DNA of 64,000 bases from Candidatus Brocadia sp. WS118 (lineage in GTDB: Bacteria > Planctomycetota > Brocadiia > Brocadiales > Brocadiaceae): the NCBI GenBank assembly GCA_007618135.1, contig PHFX01000152.1, forward strand, positions 62,001 through 126,000, given 5' to 3'. Below, piece after piece: positions 36,625-44,685 of the stretch. A model generated the notes under the pieces. That model made no database searches, was not told where the DNA came from, and was given only the letters and a program-made list of their open reading frames with translations. Made by a program: the position numbers and the translations under genes. Each line of letters starts with the position of its first letter. The stretch's first letter is position 1.

Positions 36625-37299
36625 ATGGAAAAGTCTTTAACCCGCGAAGAGCTACGGAAATTGGATCAGAAGGCCATTGAGGAATATAAGATCCCTGGCA
36701 TCATCCTTATGGAAAATGCCGGTCGGAATGTAGCTGAAGAAGTTTTGAAATCAATACAAAATCCACAAAAAACAAGAGTGGCCATTTTGTGTGGGAAAGG
36801 AAATAACGGTGGTGATGGTTTTGTCGTGGCGAGACACCTTCACAACCGCAACATTTCCGTAAATGTCTTTCTCGTTGCAAAAATTTCTGATATTGTAAAG
36901 GATGCAGATGCGGGTACGAACTTGCAAATACTCTTACATATGAAAATCCCCGTTAGAGAAGTACATGATACCACAGGAGCAATCAGTGTCTTAAAAGAAT
37001 TGGGCGGTTACGACATCATCGTTGATGCATTGTTTGGAACGGGACTTTCCGGTGAAGTGCGAGAGCCGTTTAAAACCCTCATCGTGGGTGTTAATAATCT
37101 CAATAAGCCCGTCGTATCTGCGGATATACCATCGGGACTTGACTGCGATAATGGAACTGTATTAGGCAGTGCCATTAAGGCAAATAAAACGGTAACCTTT
37201 GCGGTAAGCAAGAAAGGTTTTTATCTGGGAAACGGACCAACAAACGCAGGAGAAATTGTCATAACCAATATCAGCATCCCGAGAGAAATAATACCCTAA
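36625..37299 (+). CDS. nnrE: NAD(P)H-hydrate epimerase (YjeF N-terminal domain)
   Basis: This enzyme repairs hydrated NAD(P)H by epimerising the R form so that a dehydratase can act. The 224-residue protein holds only the epimerase domain: LDQKAIEEYKIPGIILMENAGRNVA, CGKGNNGGDGFVVARHL, IVDALFGTGLSGEV and SADIPSGLDCDNGTV. In many bacteria it is fused to the dehydratase NnrD; here there is no such domain, so the dehydratase should be encoded elsewhere. No strong ribosome binding site is visible. Confidence 0.9.
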   Translation: MEKSLTREELRKLDQKAIEEYKIPGIILMENAGRNVAEEVLKSIQNPQKTRVAILCGKGNNGGDGFVVARHLHNRNISVNVFLVAKISDIVKDADAGTNLQILLHMKIPVREVHDTTGAISVLKELGGYDIIVDALFGTGLSGEVREPFKTLIVGVNNLNKPVVSADIPSGLDCDNGTVLGSAIKANKTVTFAVSKKGFYLGNGPTNAGEIVITNISIPREIIP

Positions 37300-37344
37300 C
37301 ACTGATTTATTTACCAAACCTTCTGGTTTACACGATATCTCTAT

Positions 37345-38241
37345 TTATACCGATACGCAATTTTTGCCAGAAGACTTAGCCTGATGCATCAATTGGTTTA
37401 CTCTTTTCAACAACGTATCTACATTATCATTTGACCGCGCAACAGTGGCTGATACAGAAACCGTTACGCGAATAGCGTCAGCCCCCGCAAAAAAACCCGA
37501 TTGCTTAATAAGAATACGAATTTTATTCGCTATGGTCTGCAAATGATTTTCAGTAACATTCATGGCAATTACCATAAATTCTTCACCACCCCACCGGCCT
37601 ACCATATCTGTTGCCCTTACGCTATTCAACAGCGTCTTTGACACCATTTTTAACACCGCATCCCCAATCTTAGCGCCATACAAATCATTTATCCTTTTGA
37701 ACCCATCGATATCCACTAAAAAAACCCCGTATGACCAGCCGTACCTATGCATAACACCGAACATGGTTCGCAAATTCATTTCTAACCCTCGGCGTTTCAT
37801 CAATCCTGTGAGGGAATCAAGCAAGGCACACTTTTCAAGTTCTTCAATTTTGTGAGTATACTCTATCTTTGAAGAATTGTCATAAAGTTCCTCGATAGCG
37901 CCAATAACCTGTCCATCCAAATTTTTCAAAGGCAATATACGGACTAAGACTGGTACACGATAACCATCCTTGTGATGAGCATACACCTCCATACTCCGTG
38001 GGTTACCGTCATTCATTGTTCCTGTAGCCATGCATTCGTTCTCACAGACACCCCTCCCCTGGTCGTCTACATACATTAAAATATCATCTCTGCAACACCT
38101 TCCTACGGTATCGGAATTCTTATAACCGGTAAGAGTTTCAGTGTTTTTATTCCAGTAGGTTATTACCCTATCCCGGTTAACAGCACAAATCCCCCCAGAC
38201 AAACTATCCAACAAGCTTTTGTGTATATCAGCATTCGTCAT
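37345..38241 (-). CDS. PAS-GGDEF diguanylate cyclase
   Basis: A protein of about 298 residues, cytoplasmic, with an N-terminal PAS domain (about 5-130; LLDSLSGGICAVNRDRVITYWN, a Cys-rich insert with CCRDDILMYVDDQGRGVCENEC, then a PAC end) and a GGDEF domain (140-298) with the intact active site RWGGEEFMVIAM. The four Cys between residues 55 and 80 could hold a metal, cluster or redox switch. The start at 38241 (MTNADIHKSLL) follows GGAGGAAG and is preferred over the frame's start at 38274. It is downstream of lipA on the same strand by about 120 bases. Confidence 0.9.
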   Translation of the reverse strand: MTNADIHKSLLDSLSGGICAVNRDRVITYWNKNTETLTGYKNSDTVGRCCRDDILMYVDDQGRGVCENECMATGTMNDGNPRSMEVYAHHKDGYRVPVLVRILPLKNLDGQVIGAIEELYDNSSKIEYTHKIEELEKCALLDSLTGLMKRRGLEMNLRTMFGVMHRYGWSYGVFLVDIDGFKRINDLYGAKIGDAVLKMVSKTLLNSVRATDMVGRWGGEEFMVIAMNVTENHLQTIANKIRILIKQSGFFAGADAIRVTVSVSATVARSNDNVDTLLKRVNQLMHQAKSSGKNCVSV

Positions 38242-38362
38242 TACTGCCACTTCCTCCAATACATAAAAACCCAATCATCCATCAGATAACGTTATTTTGT
38301 CCTCGTATTATCGGCCAAATATGAAAATACTTAAGACTGAAAACACCCCTGTAAATACTGAT

Positions 38363-39220
38363 TTACCCATTAGGCAAAATCTTATCGGATTGTATCTTTG
38401 CATGATAGGAACTTCGCACAAGAGGTCCCGATTCTATAGAATTAAACCCCATGTTCTTTCCTTCAAACCGGAGTCTTTCAAATTCTTCTGGCTTATAATA
38501 ACGATCGATCGGCAGGGCATTTCTCTTCGGACTCAGATATTGTCCAATCGTAAGCATATCGCAATGTGCATTTTTTATATCAGCCATAACATCAATTATC
38601 TCATCCCATGTCTCACCCAGTCCTACCATAAATCCTGATTTTGTTATTAATGATGGATTTTGCTTGTGTATATCTTTCAGTAATTTTAAAGACCGCCCGT
38701 AATTGGCCATTGGCCTTACAAACGAATAAAGACGGGATACCGTTTCTATGTTATGGTTAACGATGTCAGGTCCGGCATTAATCACCGTTTCTAATGCTGC
38801 TGCTGATCCACGAAAATCAGGTATTAATACTTCGATCTTACAATTTTTGATATGCTTCCGAATGAGTGTAATTGTCTCAGCATAAACTGATGCACCACCA
38901 TCAGGTAAGTCGTCCCTTGTCACGGAGGTTATTACGACGTAGCTAAGTTTCATCTTCACAATGGCCGCTGCGATTCGTTGCGATTCATTTTTGTCGGCCA
39001 TATAGGGATGTCCCTTTTTTACAGCACAAAATCCACATTGTCTGGTACATATGTCTCCAAGTATTAAAAATGTTGCGGTACGCTGTTCAAAACACTCGCC
39101 AATATTTGGGCACATAGCCTCTTCACATACGGTATGAAGCCGCTCTTCTCGTAAGATACTTTTTATCTCTGTGAAATTTTTTCCTGATGGCAACTTTATC
39201 TTTAGCCAATGGGGACGCAT
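38363..39220 (-). CDS. lipA: Lipoyl synthase (radical SAM)
   Basis: LipA inserts two sulfurs into the octanoyl chain on lipoyl domains of E2 and GcvH proteins. The 285-residue protein carries the auxiliary cluster motif CEEAMCPNIGEC, the radical-SAM motif CTRQCGFC, VVITSVTRDDLPDGG, NHNIETVSRLY and, at the end, the RSSYHA segment that supplies the Ser ligand of the auxiliary cluster. Length is normal. It is the last gene of a minus-strand block with E1, E2, lipB and a kinase-like gene, 203 bases after the latter. Substrates in this window include the E2 protein and, through GcvH, the glycine cleavage system. Confidence 0.97.
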   Translation of the reverse strand: MRPHWLKIKLPSGKNFTEIKSILREERLHTVCEEAMCPNIGECFEQRTATFLILGDICTRQCGFCAVKKGHPYMADKNESQRIAAAIVKMKLSYVVITSVTRDDLPDGGASVYAETITLIRKHIKNCKIEVLIPDFRGSAAALETVINAGPDIVNHNIETVSRLYSFVRPMANYGRSLKLLKDIHKQNPSLITKSGFMVGLGETWDEIIDVMADIKNAHCDMLTIGQYLSPKRNALPIDRYYKPEEFERLRFEGKNMGFNSIESGPLVRSSYHAKIQSDKILPNG

Positions 39221-39423
39221 AATAAAATCCGTGACAATGATATATATTAAGGTTTAATTTCAAAGTTGAGATTCTTCGGTCGTTTCACTTCCTCAGAATG
39301 GCAGAATAATGCGAAAATGTCATCTGAGCGGAGCAAAGAATCTAATTTAAGATTGAAAGGTGTGGGGTTAAGAAATGAAAAGAGTAAGAGAATTCATAAG
39401 GGCAAAACTTTGCAAGGTTATAT

Positions 39424-40236
39424 TTACCCATTTTTTCTCTTAAGAATACTAGAGATTTCTTCCTTCAAAGCATTCCGCCACAGTAAATATTTCCTAGGAA
39501 AGGGCTTGTCTTTCTTTAACATAGTATACAAATAATTAATCCTCGACTCTACCATCAGTTTAGCCATCTCTGTGTTATCATGCACGTAGGTATTTATTAA
39601 CTCTAATATTCTGTCTTTATTAACATAAAATTTTTCTACTATTTCTATGATATGTGGCATATCATGAATAACACTTTTACTGAAGAACAATACGACCGAA
39701 TCAGGAAAAGATAATATATCGTCGTCTTTACCGATAACAAGAGATGCATTGTGATCTATAGCATGTATCTTCCCATCATCGGTAAATAATACATTTCCTA
39801 AATGCCTGTCGCTATTCCCAATGATAAAATCAAAAACCTTCAACCGTTCGTAATCTTTCTTTTCTTCATCCGTAAATCTATCAATCTGATACCCATCCTT
39901 GGCGTTCTTAATCCAATCCTGAACCGAACCATCATACTGTATATTACCAATAGTATCATCAATCACCATCGTTTTGGGCACCAACCCAAGACCTACGATC
40001 TTGTCAATTTGATAAACAATCGCTTCCCGGATTGCAGTATCGGGATTTTCAGCCATCCAGTAATGCCGGATGTCACATTTGAATAGTACTGTACTTCCAT
40101 CCTTAAATATTATCTTTTCAGGTCCACGTGGCCCACCCATCCATCGGTCGTATTCGATATGATCTATCTCTTTGTCCTTTATCGTGCCAAAGATCCCTTC
40201 TTTAATGCCTCTTTCAAAAATATTTTTTTCTATCAT
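39424..40236 (-). CDS. PI3K/HipA-fold kinase-like protein
   Basis: 270 residues with the key residues of the PI3/4-kinase and HipA-like fold in order: Lys53 in TVLFKCDIRHYW (ATP lysine), Glu71 in AIREAIVYQI, the catalytic loop FIIGNSDRHLGNVLF (Asp143, Asn148) and the metal Asp161 in HAIDHNASL. A complete set suggests an active kinase. The target may be a protein or lipid. It lacks the HipA N-terminal domain, and no hipB-like antitoxin gene is adjacent. It lies between lipB (136 bases upstream) and lipA (203 bases downstream) on the same strand, in the pyruvate dehydrogenase block. There is no clear ribosome binding site. A role in control of the complex is speculation. Confidence 0.7.
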   Translation of the reverse strand: MIEKNIFERGIKEGIFGTIKDKEIDHIEYDRWMGGPRGPEKIIFKDGSTVLFKCDIRHYWMAENPDTAIREAIVYQIDKIVGLGLVPKTMVIDDTIGNIQYDGSVQDWIKNAKDGYQIDRFTDEEKKDYERLKVFDFIIGNSDRHLGNVLFTDDGKIHAIDHNASLVIGKDDDILSFPDSVVLFFSKSVIHDMPHIIEIVEKFYVNKDRILELINTYVHDNTEMAKLMVESRINYLYTMLKKDKPFPRKYLLWRNALKEEISSILKRKNG

Positions 40237-40372
40237 ATTGGGGTTTTTACCTTTTTGTTAAAGTATAAAACAAAAATTTCTATTTCTTATATCATAATTA
40301 TCAAAGAGGATATTAAAAAACCAAGACCAACTTTCTGGAGTAAAATGATACATATATTTTATGCAATTCCCC

Positions 40373-41080
40373 TTATCCCATTACAAAATTTTTTCCCACC
40401 CCTAACCGCTGAATCATGGCACTTATTCCGATAGATACCAGCTGTCCCTGAAATACATCAGAATAGTGACCTGCAAGCTCACGGCAAATCGCTTTTATAC
40501 TTATATTTTTCTTTAATAAATTTTGGAGTGAGGTAACCATTACTCCCTGAATTCCACAGGGTGTAATGAATTGAAAAGGAGATACGTCGTTATTCACATT
40601 CAGTGAAAACCCGTGTATAGTATAACCCCATGCAATTCTAACCCCAATAAACCCAATCTTTGCCCCTTTTACCCAGACGCCAGTGTAACCCTCTTTTCGT
40701 TCAGCGGCAATATTACAACCTGATAGTGTCCTTATCATCACCTCTTCCAGCATTCGCAGATATTGGTAATAATCGTTTGTATACGTGGACATTTTTATGA
40801 TGGGATACCCAATCACCTGGCCAGGACCGTGATAAGTTGCTAATCCCCCCCGGTCGGTCTTATAAACAGCGAAACCATTTTTCACGTAATATTCACGATT
40901 CGATATTAAGTTGCCTTCTTTGTACCTACGCCCAAAGGTAAATGTCGGTGGATGTTGAAGCAAGATGAGACAATCTTCTATATTGCCTGAAATTCTTGCC
41001 TCAAGCAAGGCCTTTTGAAGCTCCCACGCCTTACCATACTCCACCATACCCAGTTGGAGGAGAAGATTTTTCCTTCTCAT
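40373..41080 (-). CDS. lipB: Octanoyltransferase (lipoyl(octanoyl) transferase)
   Basis: LipB moves octanoate from acyl carrier protein to the lysine of lipoyl domains, the step before LipA. The 235-residue protein has DRGGLATYHGPGQVIGYPI (the RGG-x-x-TYHGPGQ signature), AKIGFIGVRIAWGYTIHGFSLN with the catalytic Lys, and TPCGIQG with the catalytic Cys. GGGAG lies 10 bases before the ATG at 41080. The first 50 bases overlap the end of the E2 gene in another frame, a long overlap that implies translational coupling to the protein it modifies. Confidence 0.95.
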   Translation of the reverse strand: MRRKNLLLQLGMVEYGKAWELQKALLEARISGNIEDCLILLQHPPTFTFGRRYKEGNLISNREYYVKNGFAVYKTDRGGLATYHGPGQVIGYPIIKMSTYTNDYYQYLRMLEEVMIRTLSGCNIAAERKEGYTGVWVKGAKIGFIGVRIAWGYTIHGFSLNVNNDVSPFQFITPCGIQGVMVTSLQNLLKKNISIKAICRELAGHYSDVFQGQLVSIGISAMIQRLGVGKNFVMG

Positions 41081-42281
41081 ACAGAGGGATCTCCCATTCT
41101 TCTAAAATAGCCTTTACCTTACGAAGGAATGCATCGGCATCAGCTCCGTCCATGACTCGATGATCAAATGAAAGACTAAGGTACACCATTGACCGTATTG
41201 CAATTGCATCACCTATGATGACGGGCCTTTTTGTAATTGATCCAACGCCCAAAATAGCTACCTGCGGCAATAAAATAACAGGGGTTCCAAACAGGCTTCC
41301 ATTAATACCGTAATTCGTAATGGTAAATGTCCCTTCCCGGACGTCTTCTGGTTTTAGTTTCTTGGTGCGTGCACGTTGTGCTATATCCTGGATTTCCCGT
41401 GATAACTGTAAAAGATCTTTCTTATCAGCATCTTTTATTACAGGGACGATCAATCCGTCTTCAAGGGACACCGCTATTCCAACGTTGACGTAGTTTTTCT
41501 GTAAAATGCCATCATCTGCCCATGAGGCATTCAAAATAGGCTGTTCTTTAAGGGCACGGGCCGTTGCAAGGGTAATAAAGGGAAGATATGTAAGATGAAC
41601 CCCATCCTTTTTTAACCGGTCTTTGTTTAGTTCACGATATCGTTCAACCTTTGTCATATCAACTTCAAAAACCGTCGTTACATGGGCGGCCGTCCGTTTG
41701 CTCTGCAACATCCTATCGGCCGTGATTTTTCGCTTGGGACTTAAAGGAATATAAATCTCCTTGTCCAGTATCCTTTTTTCAGCCTCAACAGAGGGAGTAA
41801 CAACAGCACCGGACCCTGAAGTCACATAATCCAAAACATCCTTTTTCGTGACTCGCCCGCCTTCGCCGGTACCCTTCACCTCTTCTAAATTAACGTTATG
41901 TTCTTTGGCCAATCTTCTCACCAAAGGGGAATACCTTTTTTCTACCTCTTCTGTCTCCTGAATTCCTTTTGCAACCTCAACATTTTCAATCTTTTTTGCA
42001 ACTTCAGGCTTTTCTGGAGATATGCTCACCCCTTCTTTTGGTTCAATCGGTTCGATTTCTGCTAATATTGTCTGGACAGGCAGAGTTCTCCCTTCGGGAT
42101 GGAGAATCTTTTTTATAATCCCGTTGACTGACGATGGTACCTCTGTATCAATTTTATCAGTGCTGATTTCCACGATGGGTTGTTCCTTTTCAACCCTATC
42201 CCCCTCGTGCACAAGCCACTTGGTAATGGTCCCCTCCGCTACACTTTCACCCATTTGTGGCATAATCACATTAATAGGCAT
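41031..42281 (-). CDS. pdhC: Dihydrolipoamide acyltransferase (E2) of a 2-oxoacid dehydrogenase, likely pyruvate
   Basis: The core of the dehydrogenase complex, which accepts the acyl group on lipoate and passes it to CoA. The 416-residue protein has one lipoyl domain with the modified Lys in EISTDKIDTEVPS, a linker, a peripheral-subunit-binding domain (YSPLVRRLAKEHNVNLEEVKGTGEGGRVTKKDVLDY) described here by its core LVRRLAKEHNV, and a catalytic domain ending with SLSFDHRVMDGADADAFL (catalytic His-Asp). The frame starts with TTG at 42287; the ATG at 42281 has GAGGAG 9 bases upstream and is chosen. It follows E1 beta by about 28 bases. No E3 gene is in the window. Confidence 0.94.
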   Translation of the reverse strand: MPINVIMPQMGESVAEGTITKWLVHEGDRVEKEQPIVEISTDKIDTEVPSSVNGIIKKILHPEGRTLPVQTILAEIEPIEPKEGVSISPEKPEVAKKIENVEVAKGIQETEEVEKRYSPLVRRLAKEHNVNLEEVKGTGEGGRVTKKDVLDYVTSGSGAVVTPSVEAEKRILDKEIYIPLSPKRKITADRMLQSKRTAAHVTTVFEVDMTKVERYRELNKDRLKKDGVHLTYLPFITLATARALKEQPILNASWADDGILQKNYVNVGIAVSLEDGLIVPVIKDADKKDLLQLSREIQDIAQRARTKKLKPEDVREGTFTITNYGINGSLFGTPVILLPQVAILGVGSITKRPVIIGDAIAIRSMVYLSLSFDHRVMDGADADAFLRKVKAILEEWEIPLYEKEKSSPPTGYGGVW

Positions 42282-42309
42282 ATTCAAAATCTCCTCACAC
42301 TGACTCCCA

Positions 42310-43284
42310 TTAATAGCGCATTAATTTCTCAATCGCTGAAACGACATCTTTTCCTTGCGGGATAAAGGCTTCTTCCATCTGTGCACTATACGGGACGGGC
42401 GTATCCGGTGCTGCAACACGAATAACAGGCCCATCCAGATAATCAAAGCAATATTCATTAATCAAGGCAGAGACTTCGGCGCCAACACCACCCGTCTTCG
42501 TTTGTTCATGCAATACGACAACTTTGTTTGTCTTTTTTACGGTATTAAAGATTGCTTTTTTATCTAACGGCAAGATTGTTCTCAAGTCAATGATTTCACA
42601 AGAAATTCCCTTTTGCTTGAGCAACTGTGACGCCTCAAGTGCGGTATGAACCATTGCCCCGTACGTGATAACCGATACATCCGTGCCCTCCAGGGCAATT
42701 CTCGCCTTTCCTATGGGAACAACGTAATCTTCTTCAGGAACAGTGTCTTTAATGCGCCGGTAAAGATATTTGTGTTCACAATAGATAACAGGGTCGTTAT
42801 CACGAATGGACGCCTTTAACAAACCTTTAGCATCATATGCGGTAGAAGGCGCAACGATTTTTAGTCCAGGAATATTAAAAAAGAACCCCTCAATACACTG
42901 TGAGTGAAATGCCCCGCCATGGATATTTCCTCCGTATGGTGCCCGTACAACAATGGGAGTAGCGCCCCCCCAACGATAATGATTCTTTGCTGCTACATTT
43001 ACCAGTTGATCAAATGCACAGGAGATAAAATCGGCAAACTGCATCTCCACAATGGGACGCATACCAACAAGTGCTGCACCAATGGCAGCGCCGGTAAAAC
43101 CCGATTCTGACAACGGGGTGTCTAAAACACGCCATTCGCCATACTTATCTGAAAGACCTTCTGTTACACGAAAAGCGCCCCCATAAACCCCCACGTCTTC
43201 ACCCAGGATGAACACGCTGGTATCTCGTGCCATTTCTTCGTCCATCGCCTCTTTAATCGCATCGAGATAGGTAATCTCTTTCAT
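42310..43284 (-). CDS. pdhB: Pyruvate dehydrogenase E1 component, beta subunit
   Basis: The beta half of the thiamine diphosphate enzyme that decarboxylates pyruvate (or a branched-chain 2-oxoacid) and loads lipoate. The 324-residue protein shows MARDTSVFILGEDVGVYGGAFRVTEGL, ADFISCAFDQLVN, PYGGNIHGGAFHSQ and the C-terminal GVGAEVSALINEYCFDYLD. AAGGAGC lies before the ATG, inside the end of the E1 alpha gene, which overlaps by 4 bases. The order E1 alpha, E1 beta, E2, lipB, lipA suggests pyruvate dehydrogenase, but related acetoin and branched-chain enzymes look alike. Confidence 0.94.
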   Translation of the reverse strand: MKEITYLDAIKEAMDEEMARDTSVFILGEDVGVYGGAFRVTEGLSDKYGEWRVLDTPLSESGFTGAAIGAALVGMRPIVEMQFADFISCAFDQLVNVAAKNHYRWGGATPIVVRAPYGGNIHGGAFHSQCIEGFFFNIPGLKIVAPSTAYDAKGLLKASIRDNDPVIYCEHKYLYRRIKDTVPEEDYVVPIGKARIALEGTDVSVITYGAMVHTALEASQLLKQKGISCEIIDLRTILPLDKKAIFNTVKKTNKVVVLHEQTKTGGVGAEVSALINEYCFDYLDGPVIRVAAPDTPVPYSAQMEEAFIPQGKDVVSAIEKLMRY

Positions 43285-44267
43285 ATTCTCTGCTCCTTTT
43301 CTATAGGCGTTGCATAAAGGCCCTTCAAACCATCTTCTGGGTTGGGATACGGACTTTCTTCAGCAAATGCCTCAGCCTCTTCGATCTCTTTTTTTACCCG
43401 TGAGTCAATGCCATCCAGTTCCTCTTTTCCGGCAACATTGTTTTCCATGAAATATTTTTCCATATGTAAAACAGGGTCCCTTTTCTTCCATTCTTCTAAT
43501 AATTCTCGTGGGACATATTTGGCGCTGTCATGCTCTGAATGGCCATGCATCCTCATAGTCTTGCATTCTATAAAGGTAGGTCCTCCACCATTCCTGGCAA
43601 TATCATAAGCCTCCTTCGCGGCCTTGTAAACCTCCACAGCGTTATTACCATCTACGATCTTACTGGGCATACCATAAGCAAGGGCACGTTCCGCAACATC
43701 CTTAATTGCCATCTGGAGCTTTAATGGAGTAGAATAGGCATACTTGTTGTTATTACAGATAAATACAATGGGTAATTTCCTTACAGAGGCGAAATTCATT
43801 CCTTCGTGGAAATCACCACGGCTTGTTCCACCATCACCGGTACAGGCTGCTATAACCCTCTTTTCACCGCGTATTTTAAAAGCAAGGGCAGCACCAGTTC
43901 CCACAGGATAATTATCTGCCAGATGACTGGGAAAGCCAAAGACACCAAAATTCAAATCTCCAATATGGACATTCCCTTCCTTCCCCCCGGTAACACCGGT
44001 CTTTTTTCCGAAGTACTGAGCCATGATACGTTTTGCCGAAATACCTCGAATTAAAAAGACACCCATGTCTCTAAAATATGGGGCTGCAATGTCATTTTTC
44101 TCAAGGGCATAACCATACCCCACAGAAATAGCCTCAGTACCATTACTCGTCCACGCCCCCCCCAATATCCTTCCTTGATGATACAATGATGTAACCCGTT
44201 CTTCCAACCTTCGTGTTAATTTCAGATAATAGTATAATTGCAATAAATCTTCTCGCTTAATATCCAT
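43281..44267 (-). CDS. pdhA: Pyruvate dehydrogenase E1 component, alpha subunit
   Basis: The alpha half of E1, 328 residues. It carries the thiamine diphosphate motif GDGGTSRGDFHEGMNFAS ending with NNNKYAYSTP, the preceding FPSHLADNYPVGTGAALAFK, and the phosphorylation-loop-like MRMHGHSEHDSAKYVP region. In the mitochondrial enzyme this last loop holds the serines that are phosphorylated by a regulatory kinase; here HSEHDSAKYV keeps two Ser in that region. AGGTGG precedes the ATG. A half-ferritin gene lies 79 bases upstream on the same strand. Confidence 0.94.
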   Translation of the reverse strand: MDIKREDLLQLYYYLKLTRRLEERVTSLYHQGRILGGAWTSNGTEAISVGYGYALEKNDIAAPYFRDMGVFLIRGISAKRIMAQYFGKKTGVTGGKEGNVHIGDLNFGVFGFPSHLADNYPVGTGAALAFKIRGEKRVIAACTGDGGTSRGDFHEGMNFASVRKLPIVFICNNNKYAYSTPLKLQMAIKDVAERALAYGMPSKIVDGNNAVEVYKAAKEAYDIARNGGGPTFIECKTMRMHGHSEHDSAKYVPRELLEEWKKRDPVLHMEKYFMENNVAGKEELDGIDSRVKKEIEEAEAFAEESPYPNPEDGLKGLYATPIEKEQRI

Positions 44268-44346
44268 CGTTTAGTCCACCTGAAATCACAATCTGATAAT
44301 ATTTTCTCTGCACCCTTTGCGTGCTTTGCGGTGAATTACCAGGGAT

Positions 44347-44592
44347 TTATAGACCGCCGGTAATGGCCCGGTCAATCTCAATCTGGGCCTTAAGTTCCAT
44401 CACATGATTAGTTAGCTCAGCAATATGCCCCTTCTCCCACTCCGCAAGGGTGAGTAACATTTTGCGAGTGGCAGGCTTTGCCGCCTGCAATGCCGCCCGA
44501 TAGTAATAATCATATGATTCCTGTTCGTGCTTAATTGCCTCAATGAGCAGATCTATTATGGCGCCTGGTTCTGATGTCTGATTAACCTTCAT
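44347..44592 (-). CDS. Half-ferritin / rubrerythrin-like two-helix protein
   Basis: 81 residues forming two predicted helices. Helix one has AIKHEQESYDYYYRAALQAA (Glu then Glu-x-x-Tyr) and helix two has LLTLAEWEKGHIAELTNHV (Glu-x-x-His), the pattern of one half of a ferritin-like diiron bundle, so a dimer could build a full site. There is no rubredoxin-like tail. GGAGGGGGG precedes the ATG, a strong ribosome binding site. It sits upstream of the pyruvate dehydrogenase genes on the same strand. Functions such as iron storage or peroxide handling are plausible but unproven; encapsulin cargo ferritins also have two helices, yet no encapsulin gene is present here. Confidence 0.65.
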   Translation of the reverse strand: MKVNQTSEPGAIIDLLIEAIKHEQESYDYYYRAALQAAKPATRKMLLTLAEWEKGHIAELTNHVMELKAQIEIDRAITGGL

Positions 44593-44685
44593 ACAACCCC
44601 CCTCCTGAAATAAATACCGTTCCCCACGGAAATACTCGTAGTGCGTTCAGCATAATATTTCGTGATATGTCATATTTCCCCGTAA

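Noticed and set aside
39424-40236. HipA toxin of a HipBA module
   Set aside because: The HipA N-terminal domain is missing and no HipB-like helix-turn-helix gene is adjacent; only the kinase core is shared.
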